Made by a program: the position numbers and the translations under genes. DNA of 64,000 nt, taken from positions 62,001-126,000 of the forward strand of contig CAXXMM010000009.1 of NCBI GenBank assembly GCA_963676385.2, in the 5' to 3' direction. Of this stretch, positions 55,664-63,663 are shown piece by piece. The notes beneath the pieces are model-generated. The model was not told the DNA's origin. It was given only the letters and a program-made list of their open reading frames with translations, and searched no databases. This stretch comes from UBA1422 sp963676385. Its GTDB lineage: Bacteria; Bacillota; Clostridia; Peptostreptococcales; Anaerovoracaceae. How positions within the stretch are numbered: position 1 is the stretch's first letter; each line of letters starts with the position of its first letter.

Positions 55664-56845
55664 ATGTTTATCTGGTTTATGGCATTTCTATACACTATAG
55701 TCAACATATATATCGCTTGGCGCATCTACCAACTGATGATTATTTCATTTCCAAGTATACACTCAAAGGGCCTTGCCGCAACTTTCACCGGTCTCTACCT
55801 TTTGGTGGCCGGTAGCCCGATTTATGGAAGTTTTATTGTCCTCGGAGACCTTCAATATACCCTATTAAAGGTGGGGGACTGGTGGCTGAGCGTCATGATA
55901 TATGTGGGGCTTTCATTGCTTCTCTTTGAACTATTTTTGTTATTCAAGAAAAAAAGTATTAGGGCGCAACAAGGGAAATACCTTTCATTTAGCAGGCTTC
56001 ATTGGGGTGGTGATTATTTGCGCAACTTTGACTGCCTATGGTGGGATTCATGCTGAAGATACCATCCTTACCTCCTATCATGCCAACGTGTCCAACCAAA
56101 CGACCCCTTCTCATTCCTTAAGAATTGCCTTTGTTGCAGATTTGCATCTGGGAAGAAATGTTGGATTAGAGCAGGTAAACAAAATGGTTAAAATAATCAA
56201 TCAAATACACCCGGATATTATTATTTTTGGAGGCGACCTCTTTGACAGTGACATGGATGCGGTCCGTAACCCCAAAAAAATTATTCAAGCTTTAAAAGAA
56301 CTTCACTGCCAGTACGGAATATATGGGGTCTGTGGAAACCATGATGTGGAAGAGAAAATCATTGCAGGGTTTTCTGCATCGCCAAAAAAAAGACGCATTC
56401 CGGGATCCGAGAATGGTATCATTTCTAGCAGCTGCAAGAATTACCATTTTGGATGACCAGGTGGTCTCTCTTAATGGAGGAAGGTTCTATCTGGCGGGGC
56501 GAAAGGATGGGATAAAGGCGGGAGACGGAACCGAAAATAGAAAAAGTCTTCCTCAGCTACTATCGGGACTTGATGAGAAATACCCTTTGATTGTCATTGA
56601 GCATGAACCCAATGATTTAACCGCCCTTGCACAAAGTGGGGCGGATTTGGTCCTCAGTGGACATACCCATGGGGGGCAGATGTTCCCCATTACCTTGGTA
56701 ACCGGTTTATTTTGGCAAAACCCCTATGGAATGATGGAAAAGAATGGGATGACTAGCATCGTCACTTCCGGAGTGGGGACCTATGGCCCCCCCATTCGGA
56801 GTGGGCACCAACAGTGAAGTCGTAGAAATCACGTGGGCCTACTAA
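55664..56845 (+). CDS. Membrane-anchored metallophosphoesterase, frame broken
   Basis: The start at 55664 (MFIWFMAFLYTIV) follows GAAGGG. The N-terminal third is several hydrophobic helices, then the calcineurin-like phosphoesterase domain: VADLHLG, GGDLFDSD, GNHD, SGHTHGGQ, all metal-ligand motifs present. Joining needs single-base corrections at the A run 55949-55955, the A run 56384-56391, and near 56797-56800, after which the protein ends VGTNSEVVEITWAY at 56845. YkuE-like members act at the outer face of the membrane on lipid or UDP-sugar phosphoesters; substrate is not known here. Confidence 0.82.
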
Positions 56846-56858
56846 TTATTTGGTTCCA

Positions 56859-57951
56859 TCACAATCCCTTTGGTTTACTATGTTTTTGATTTTTCCCCTC
56901 CTCTTGTTTTAATCTTGGCCGCAAATCATTCATATCGGTCATGACCACCAATACAAATGTGCCTGCCACTGCCAAAAGTCCCAGACTTTCTACGTATAAT
57001 GATCTGCTTACCAGCACCGGCTGCCACACCCATAATGCCACAAACACCATACATACAAAGAACCGTCCTTCTTTGCCCCATTCCGGCACCCATCATTCGG
57101 TGATGAATATGACCCTTATCCGCTTCCATAATAGGTTTCCCATTCACTTTTCTTCGTAGAATCGCCCAAAATGTATCAAACAGGGGGAGTGCTAGTACCA
57201 AGGCTGGAATTAACACAGCAACCATGGTTGCCCGCTTGACCGGTTCCAAAATGGAGAAATTGGCAATCATAAACCCCAAAAACAAAGCCCCTCCATCTCC
57301 CATGAATGTCTTTGCCGGATAAAAATTATATGGCAAAAATCCCATGGCACCACCAGCCACTGCCAGAAGGCAAAAGCACGCCGGGTAATATCCGAAGATG
57401 TAAGCAACATAGGCAATGCAAAGGGATGCTATGGTTGAGATTCCAGCGGCTAAACCGTCCAAACCATCCACCAGGTTAATGGTATTGGTAATGGCCACAA
57501 TCCAAACAACCGTAATAATAAGACTGGCAAAACCGGCAAGTTGTTGGGTTCCTTCCCCAAGATAATTTGCAATAAAGTCAATACGATTTCCAAAGGCGAA
57601 AACAACCAGCGCACAAGCGATTTGGCCAAATAATTTGGCAAGTGCCGGCAAATTTACGAAATCATCAATGGTTCCAAGAATATAAATTAAGACGCCCCCC
57701 ACAATAATGCCGATGATTTTCATCTCCGTTTGGGGGAATCCCAATATATTCATGGCCAATGCCAGAAGCAACGCAAGGGTTGTGCCAAAGAAAATTGCCA
57801 TCCCTCCAATTCGTGGAACAGGATTTTGATGTACCCTCCTATTGTCTTTTGGGACATCAATAGCACCTGTTTTCTTTGCGATGATAATCGCTAGAGGGGT
57901 CATGGCAAAGGATACGCCGGCAGCGCATAAAAAAACAATCCAAAAGTTCAT
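56859..57951 (-). CDS. MraY/WecA/TagO-family glycosyl-1-phosphate transferase, frame broken
   Basis: The start at 57951 (MNFWIVFLCAAG) follows AGGAGTTGAA. The product is a polytopic membrane enzyme with the family motifs DDFVN, NLVDGLDGLAAG, FMGDGGALFLGF and the HIHH loop. It transfers a sugar-1-phosphate to undecaprenyl phosphate, starting wall polymer or glycan synthesis; this clade is nearer to TagO/WecA than MraY by its motifs. An extra base near 57017-57022 breaks the frame at GVAA; the true C terminus continues VLVSRSLYVESLGLLAV to 56859. It converges with the phosphoesterase. Confidence 0.88.
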
Positions 57952-57987
57952 TTCAACTCCTATAATTCCAATAAATAAAGGCACGTC

Positions 57988-58869
57988 TTATGCCCTGGGA
58001 TGGGTTTTATCATATATGTCTTTAATCCGGTTTTTCGTCACCGACAAATAAACTTGAGTCGCCGAAATATCTTCGTGACCCAACAAATCCTGTAGTGATT
58101 TTAAATCCGCACCATTTTGAATCATATGTACAGCAAAAGAATTCCTCAACGTATGGGGTGTAATCTTGTTGCGAATGCCCGCTTTGGATCCATATTCTTT
58201 CAAAATTTTCCAAAGCCCTTGTCGGGTCATTCTTTGACCATAATAGTTTACAAACAATGCATTTTCAGACTTGTTATCTTTGAGTAGCAAGTCTCTGGCA
58301 TCAAAAACATATTCTTCCACAGCTTTTCTGGCCGGTCTTCCCACCGGGATAATCCTGGCCTTGCCATGCTCCCCCGGACAAGTGAAAAAACCAATTCTAA
58401 GATTGACGTCGGTTACATTTGCTGCGATGATTTCATTCACTCGAATGCCTGTGGCGTAGAGAAGCTCCAAAATGGCTCGATCCCGCATGCCACGAATACT
58501 TTTGTCCGGCATGTCCAAAAGAGTATCCACCTCTTCTAATGACAAATATTCCAATTCTTTTCGCTGAATTTTGGGGGATTTTATCCCTATTGTAGGGTTA
58601 ACCTGCAAGTGGCCTTTTTCCTGTAGAAAATTGTAGTACCCTCGGAGAGAGGCTAATTTTCGATTGACTGTCGCCGCAGATTTGTTGTCCTCTTTTAATT
58701 TTAATAAATAGGACACCACATCAGTATTGGAAGCATCAGACAAACCGTCATTCCCGGTTGCTTTCACAAAAACAAAAAAATCCATCACATCGCTTTTGTA
58801 AGCTTCCAGCGTGTTTTGGGCCATTTTCTTTTCTTGATCTAAATATTGAATAAACTCTTCCAAATACAT
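57988..58869 (-). CDS. xerD: Tyrosine recombinase XerD-like
   Basis: The 293-residue protein has the SAM-like N-terminal core-binding domain (1-85) and a complete catalytic domain: Arg in ATGIRVNE, Lys near HGKARIIPVG, HTLRNSFA (His-x-x-Arg), GHEDI and the nucleophile Tyr in TQVYLSV. Its length and clean housekeeping context favour the chromosome-dimer-resolving XerC/XerD over a mobile-element integrase; no att sites or phage genes are nearby. AAGGGGATGAATGC precedes the ATG. Confidence 0.88.
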   Translation of the reverse strand: MYLEEFIQYLDQEKKMAQNTLEAYKSDVMDFFVFVKATGNDGLSDASNTDVVSYLLKLKEDNKSAATVNRKLASLRGYYNFLQEKGHLQVNPTIGIKSPKIQRKELEYLSLEEVDTLLDMPDKSIRGMRDRAILELLYATGIRVNEIIAANVTDVNLRIGFFTCPGEHGKARIIPVGRPARKAVEEYVFDARDLLLKDNKSENALFVNYYGQRMTRQGLWKILKEYGSKAGIRNKITPHTLRNSFAVHMIQNGADLKSLQDLLGHEDISATQVYLSVTKNRIKDIYDKTHPRA

Positions 58870-58940
58870 GCATTCATCCCCTTAATAATTTCCAATTGCA
58901 TCCATAGTATATCCGAAGGGAAAATGGTTTACAATAATAT

Positions 58941-59480
58941 TTATGTTGTTTCAAAATGATTTTTTGCCAACAATATGCCTAGCATGGTTTTGGCGTCCTG
59001 AATTTCACCGCGAATTACCATATTATGCGCTTCTTGGAAATCAATCTCCAAGATATCCATTGCCTCATGCTCGTCATAATCCGTCTCCCCCGGTGATAGG
59101 CCCGACGCCAAATAAATGTATAGGGTTTCCGTGGTATACCCAACAGAAGGGTAAAAGGCAGTTAATAATGTGAACGTCCTTGCGGTGTAGCCGGTTTCCT
59201 CTCTCAATTCTCTGCCTATCGTGTCAATTGGCTCTTCCCCCTTTTCGATTTTGCCCGCAGGAAGTTCCAAGACTGCCTTCTCCAAGGGTTTTCTAAATTG
59301 GCGAACCATAACTAATTTTCCGAATTCCGTAATGGCTACAGCCACCGCGCCTCCGTTGTGTTCCACAATTTCTCTATAGGATGGTCCCCCCGTGACGGTC
59401 TGCACTTTGTCCCGCCTAAGGTTCAGGATTTTTCCCTCATATATCATTTCGCTGCTAATCGTTTTCTCTTCAAATATCAT
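58941..59480 (-). CDS. NUDIX hydrolase, ADP-ribose pyrophosphatase type
   Basis: The 179-residue protein has the NUDIX box GKIEKGEEPIDTIGRELREE-TGY with all acidic residues. The N terminus LRRDKVQTVTGG and the C-terminal PGETDYDEHE fit the ADP-ribose pyrophosphatase (NudF) group. It hydrolyses ADP-ribose or related nucleotide sugars. The start overlaps the proC stop by four bases. Confidence 0.9.
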   Translation of the reverse strand: MIFEEKTISSEMIYEGKILNLRRDKVQTVTGGPSYREIVEHNGGAVAVAITEFGKLVMVRQFRKPLEKAVLELPAGKIEKGEEPIDTIGRELREETGYTARTFTLLTAFYPSVGYTTETLYIYLASGLSPGETDYDEHEAMDILEIDFQEAHNMVIRGEIQDAKTMLGILLAKNHFETT

Positions 59481-60277
59481 TTGGTCATTTCCTTTGATTT
59501 CTTTACTGCTGCCCGAAACCCTTGGGCAACTTTTTCTTTAAATCCATTTTCCAACAAGACATTGACCGCTTCAATGGTAGTTCCGCCCGGGGAGCATACG
59601 TTGATTCGAAGTTGTTCCGGACTTTCTCCTGTTTGAAGCACCATGGCCGCTGCCCCTAGCACGGATTGGGCTGCGAAAATCACTGCCTGATGATAATCCA
59701 TTCCATTTGCCACCGCCTCATTAGCCAACGCATCAATATACATATAAGTATAGGCGGGACTGCTTCCGCTAACGCCAATTACACAGTGGAACAAGTCTTC
59801 AGATACTTCTTCTGCCTTGCCGATGGCCTTGAACATCTGGAAAATCGAAGAAAAAGTAAAATCGTCTACATTTTTGTTTCTGCTGACCGCTGTCATTCCT
59901 TTTCCCACCATAGCCGGCGTGTTTGGCATAATTCGAATGATAGGGACATCTTTGCCAAGGAAAGATTCCACATAAGCAATGCTAATGCCCGCTGCCATAG
60001 ACACCACCACTTTGCCAGAGGGAAAAAATGGGGCAATTTCCGGCAAGAGTGACGGGAATAGATTTGGTTTTATCCCAAGGACAACCACATCCCCCTGCGA
60101 TACCAGTTCTTCTTGGGAATCACAAGGTGATATACCGGTCTTTTCCGCCATAGCCATCAACTTTTCCCGGTTCAAATCAAAAGCCAGCAGTGTGTTTCCG
60201 TCCTGTTTTGCTTGGGGTGCATATCCGCTGATTAGTGCTCCCCCCATATTTCCGGTGCCTAAAAACCCAATCTTCAT
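59477..60277 (-). CDS. proC: Pyrroline-5-carboxylate reductase
   Basis: The start at 60277 (MKIGFLGTGNMGGAL) follows AGGAGGAACCTT. The 266-residue enzyme has the Rossmann loop GTGNMG, MPNTPAMVGKGM and the C-terminal ProC signature around GAAAMVLQTGESPEQLRINV and SPGGTT. It makes the last step of proline synthesis. It follows proB by 22 bases; proA is on the other strand 2 kb away. Confidence 0.96.
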   Translation of the reverse strand: MKIGFLGTGNMGGALISGYAPQAKQDGNTLLAFDLNREKLMAMAEKTGISPCDSQEELVSQGDVVVLGIKPNLFPSLLPEIAPFFPSGKVVVSMAAGISIAYVESFLGKDVPIIRIMPNTPAMVGKGMTAVSRNKNVDDFTFSSIFQMFKAIGKAEEVSEDLFHCVIGVSGSSPAYTYMYIDALANEAVANGMDYHQAVIFAAQSVLGAAAMVLQTGESPEQLRINVCSPGGTTIEAVNVLLENGFKEKVAQGFRAAVKKSKEMTK

Positions 60278-60299
60278 AAGGTTCCTCCTGTCATCTATA

Positions 60300-61100
60300 T
60301 TATTTACCGGGGAAAAACACTGTTCCGGTTTCTTCACCCGTCAATATTTTTTTGAGAATGCCGGTTTTCTTACCGTTTAGCAGTATGGTGGGGATGCCAT
60401 ATTTGGCTACTTTCTTGGCCGCGGCAATTTTAGTCACAATGCCGCCGGTGCCAAAAGTACTTCTTCCCGTGGTTTCTATTTTGTCGCTTACTGTGCCAAT
60501 ATCGTGTATTTCTTCAATCAGCGTAGCACTTTTGTTCCCTTTGGGATCCTTATCATAAACCCCATCAATGTCGCTAAGCAAAATCATCAAATCTGCATTC
60601 CATAAACTGGCAGTCAATGCAGCCAACGTATCATTATCACCAATTTTTATTTCGTCCACACTGACAGAGTCGTTTTCATTGATAATGGGAATGACTCCTT
60701 CATCCACCAATGTAAACAGCGTATTTCGAATATGTAACGTCCTTTGATTATCACTAAAATCTTGGCCTGTCAGCAACATCTGCCCAACTAAAACACCGTA
60801 TTGGGAAAAGAATTTTTTGTACGCCATCATCAGCTCTACTTGACCAATGGCGCAAAGCGCCTGCTTATAATTAATATCATTCCTTCGACTCCATTTGTCC
60901 ATTGCGCCAACGCCACAGATTCCAGCGCCGGAAGAAACAATAATGACTTGTTTTCCATTGTCCATTAATTCTTTGACCTGCTCCACCAATTGGCGGAGGG
61001 ATTCTTTGTTTACTGTGCCATCATCATTGGACAACACGTTGCTTCCAACTTTCAAGACAATTTTTTTACTTTTTTGCATCAGGGTTTGGATTGCACTCAT
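60300..61100 (-). CDS. proB: Glutamate 5-kinase, short form without PUA domain
   Basis: The 266-residue amino-acid kinase has KVGSNVLS, SSGAGICGVGAM (usually S-S-G-A-I), NENDSVSVDEIKIGDNDTL, and GTGGIVTKIAAA. It stops after the kinase domain; many ProB proteins are about 370 residues with a C-terminal PUA domain. It phosphorylates glutamate, the first and feedback-controlled step of proline synthesis. Start preceded by GAGGCCCCCA. Confidence 0.94.
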   Translation of the reverse strand: MSAIQTLMQKSKKIVLKVGSNVLSNDDGTVNKESLRQLVEQVKELMDNGKQVIIVSSGAGICGVGAMDKWSRRNDINYKQALCAIGQVELMMAYKKFFSQYGVLVGQMLLTGQDFSDNQRTLHIRNTLFTLVDEGVIPIINENDSVSVDEIKIGDNDTLAALTASLWNADLMILLSDIDGVYDKDPKGNKSATLIEEIHDIGTVSDKIETTGRSTFGTGGIVTKIAAAKKVAKYGIPTILLNGKKTGILKKILTGEETGTVFFPGK

Positions 61101-61156
61101 TGGGGGCCTCTTCTCATAATACTCTTAGTTATCTATGTTTTTTTTTGCATAGGGCA

Positions 61157-61165
61157 ATTATACCA
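61157..61165 (-). promoter_or_regulatory. Extended -10 promoter for proB
   Basis: Minus strand TGG-TATAAT at about 56 bases upstream of proB; no clear -35, as is typical of extended -10 promoters. Confidence 0.45.
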
Positions 61166-61228
61166 TCATATAAGTGAAAATAATATTATAAAATTTCAAG
61201 TAATTTCAGTGATAATTCAAAATATCTC

Positions 61229-61256
61229 TTGATTTTTTTTATTCTTCTGATAGACT
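61229..61256 (+). promoter_or_regulatory. Possible promoter for the short transcript at 61262
   Basis: TTGATT (61229-61234), 16-base spacer, TAGACT (61251-61256). The start site would fall at about 61263, right at the first hairpin. Match to consensus is moderate. Confidence 0.4.
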
Positions 61257-61261
61257 TACAG

Positions 61262-61351
61262 TGTGGTTATCCCCCTGATAACCACATTAATCTCTAATCC
61301 CAATACCCCTTTTGAACAAAATAGACTGCTTTGCAGTCTATTTTGTTTTTT
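61262..61351 (+). ncRNA. Candidate small RNA or attenuator with two hairpins
   Basis: A perfect 10-bp stem (TGTGGTTATC / GATAACCACA, 61262-61286) is followed by a pyrimidine-rich linker and a perfect 14-bp stem (ACAAAATAGACTGC / GCAGTCTATTTTGT, 61316-61346) with a T tail (61346-61351). The second is a textbook intrinsic terminator on the plus strand, though no plus-strand protein gene lies upstream. A promoter-like sequence ends just before 61262. It is therefore either a short RNA of about 90 bases or a leader that stops transcription before the 61385 gene. I do not match it to a known family. Confidence 0.4.
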
Positions 61352-61378
61352 GCATCCATAGGGCCTGTGTGGTACAAT
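61350..61378 (+). promoter_or_regulatory. Promoter of the exonuclease gene, start site near its ATG
   Basis: TTGCAT (61350-61355), 17-base spacer, TACAAT (61373-61378) with TG one base before it. Transcription would begin at about 61384-61386, that is at the ATG of 61385. Confidence 0.55.
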
Positions 61379-61384
61379 AATTTC

Positions 61385-62440
61385 ATGAAAACCGTTCTGG
61401 AAAAAATCCATATGCCACAATACAATGCTGCCCCTTTCAACCAATATTTTAGTCAGATGAGGATAGGGGTTTTTGATATTGAAACCACTGGGCTTTCCCC
61501 TAGCACCAGTCATCTAATATTGTCGGGGTTTTTAATTCAAGAAGAAGCGGATCTGTCTTTGCATCAGTTCTTTGCCGAATCGCTGGATGACGAAGAAACG
61601 GTACTCAATGCAACACTGGAATTACTGGACTCTCTTGATGTGGTCATTACTTATAATGGCAGAAGTTTTGACATACCATTCATAAACGCTCGAATTCGTA
61701 GCATGTTGTCCCAATCCAAAGGTAGCAGACCTTTCATGCCATATAATTTAGATTTGTATACTATCGTTCGAAAGTTTTCATCTCTCCGGCAACATCTGCC
61801 TAACTTAAAACAAAAGACTTTGGAAAACTTTCTTGGGCTTTGGGAAAGTAGAATGGATGAGATATCCGGAGCAGAAAGCGCTTCCATGTATATGGACTAC
61901 TTGGTCCGACAATCTGCACAGTTAGAAGAAAAAATTCTTCTCCACAATCGGGATGACGTGATACAATTATATCGACTTCTTCCTGTCCTGGGCAAAGCCG
62001 ATGTTCATCAAGCAATGTTCACTTTTGGTTTCCCGGTGGAAACCCGCCGGCATTCCTTTCAAATAGAAAACATTGTATTTGTTGGTAACCGGCTAACTGT
62101 CTTCGGCCAGCAGCGTCACGGTTCAATCAGTCACACCTGTTTTGACAGTTTGATGGAAACCTGTGGTCCGGGTGGAACCTGCTCCTGGGATTTTTCATCT
62201 TCAACCAATTCTTTTCAACTGGAATTGACTCCTATGATGGAGCAACATCTGGCACTTATGGATTTAAGAGCCCTGGGAATTTCAGAAGAAGACTTTTCCT
62301 TTACCCCTTATTGTGAAAGTGGATACTTAATATTACGAAACCAAAATCAAATTAATTATGGCGAAATTAATTTGTTGATTGCCCGCCTGTTGGAAAGGAT
62401 AACTGAAATATGGATTTCTCAATCATTGCAAGACAAGTAA
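61385..62440 (+). CDS. YprB-like RNase H-fold exonuclease
   Basis: The start is uncertain: the ATG at 61385 has no Shine-Dalgarno but coincides with the predicted transcription start; an ATG at 61457 also lacks one. From 61385 the protein has 351 residues. It shows the DEDD exonuclease signature: FDIETTG (Asp31, Glu33), TYNGRSFDIPFINAR, and HNRDDVIQLYRL. The rest (about 215-351) has no motif I know. YprB of Bacillus is the nearest group by layout. The last 31 bases overlap proA. Confidence 0.8.
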   Translation: MKTVLEKIHMPQYNAAPFNQYFSQMRIGVFDIETTGLSPSTSHLILSGFLIQEEADLSLHQFFAESLDDEETVLNATLELLDSLDVVITYNGRSFDIPFINARIRSMLSQSKGSRPFMPYNLDLYTIVRKFSSLRQHLPNLKQKTLENFLGLWESRMDEISGAESASMYMDYLVRQSAQLEEKILLHNRDDVIQLYRLLPVLGKADVHQAMFTFGFPVETRRHSFQIENIVFVGNRLTVFGQQRHGSISHTCFDSLMETCGPGGTCSWDFSSSTNSFQLELTPMMEQHLALMDLRALGISEEDFSFTPYCESGYLILRNQNQINYGEINLLIARLLERITEIWISQSLQDK

Positions 62441-63651
62441 AAGAAGACAGCTATCAGATGGCCAGTCTAACCGGCCAAGCACGAAACCGGGCCCTTGTTG
62501 CGGTTGCAACGGCACTAGAGCAAAAAAAGACGGAGATTTTTCAGGCTAACGAAAAGGATTTGACCCATGCCAAAGAAGAAAATCTGCCAGGGCCTATTGT
62601 CGCCAGACTAAAATTTGATGAACACAAACTTGTGGACTGCATCAACGGAATTCACAATTTGTGCCAAATGGAAGACCCCTTGTTCCAAACACTTCTCAAA
62701 AGAGAACTGGATGAAGGCCTTTTACTTGAAAAAGTCACCTGCCCCATTGGGGTCATTGGGGTCATCTTTGAATCTCGACCGGATGCCTTGATTCAGATTT
62801 CTTCTTTGTGCATCAAAAGTGGCAATTGTGCCATTTTGAAGGGTGGTAGCGAAGCAGCTGAAACCAATAAAGTCCTCTTTCAAATTATCTTTGAAGCAGG
62901 GTCTTTTGCAGGTCTGCCCCATGGCTTTTGTACATTAATTGAAAGCCGCCAAGAAATCACAGAAATGCTAAAATGCCATGAATCCATTGATTTAATCATC
63001 CCAAGGGGTTCTAATGAGTTTGTCCAATACATCATGGCAAACTCCAAAATTCCTGTCATGGGTCATGCCGATGGGATTTGCCACATATACATTGACTCTT
63101 CTGCAGATTTAGAAAAAGCGACGGCTATCATTGTGGACTCCAAGACCCAATACGTTGCAGCCTGTAATGCAGTAGAAACCCTACTCATTCATACAGATGC
63201 TCCTATCGGATTACTGGATCGGGTTCAGGAGCTTACATCAGTGCCCATTACCTATATGGAAGGTACATCGGAAGAAGATTACAAGGAATACTTGGATTAC
63301 TTTCTCACAATAAAAACCGTAGGGTCTTTGGAAGAAGCCATCTCCCATATCAACCGATACGGTTCGCATCATACTGATTGTATTGTCACTGAAGATCCAA
63401 GGGCCGCAGAGACTTTTATGAATTTAGTCGATTCCGCCGGGGTTTACCAGAATTGTTCCACCCGGTTTGCTGATGGTTTTCGTTATGGATTTGGTGCTGA
63501 GGTAGGCATCAGTACGGGGAAACTCCACGCCAGAGGGCCGGTTGGATTAGACGGCCTTTTGACCTACAAATATAAACTATACGGTAACGGTCAAATCGTT
63601 GCCGACTACGCTTCCGGCAAACAGTCGTTTCACTTTAAAGACTTAAAATAA
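62410..63651 (+). CDS. proA: Glutamate-5-semialdehyde dehydrogenase
   Basis: The 413-residue aldehyde-dehydrogenase-fold enzyme has VIFESRPDALIQI, LKGGSEA, and the nucleophile Cys in YVAACNAVETLL, plus the C-terminal GPVGLDGLLTYK. It reduces glutamyl phosphate to the semialdehyde. AAAGGATAACTGAA in the end of the upstream gene serves its ATG. It is split from proB, which is on the opposite strand; usually proB and proA are adjacent in one operon. Confidence 0.96.
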   Translation: MDFSIIARQVKEDSYQMASLTGQARNRALVAVATALEQKKTEIFQANEKDLTHAKEENLPGPIVARLKFDEHKLVDCINGIHNLCQMEDPLFQTLLKRELDEGLLLEKVTCPIGVIGVIFESRPDALIQISSLCIKSGNCAILKGGSEAAETNKVLFQIIFEAGSFAGLPHGFCTLIESRQEITEMLKCHESIDLIIPRGSNEFVQYIMANSKIPVMGHADGICHIYIDSSADLEKATAIIVDSKTQYVAACNAVETLLIHTDAPIGLLDRVQELTSVPITYMEGTSEEDYKEYLDYFLTIKTVGSLEEAISHINRYGSHHTDCIVTEDPRAAETFMNLVDSAGVYQNCSTRFADGFRYGFGAEVGISTGKLHARGPVGLDGLLTYKYKLYGNGQIVADYASGKQSFHFKDLK

Positions 63652-63663
63652 CTTGGAGCCCCA

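Noticed and set aside
33397..57089. Programmed frameshifting in the broken genes
   Set aside because: Too many unrelated genes, sites scattered at homopolymers, some with three shifts, and no slippery site plus structure pattern; error is the simpler cause.
57988..58869. Integrase of a mobile element
   Set aside because: Length and motifs fit XerC/XerD and no phage, plasmid or att-like sequence is nearby.
61256..61513. 85-residue minus-strand ORF across the exonuclease start
   Set aside because: It is antisense to the hairpins and to the DIETTG-coding region and has no supporting motif.
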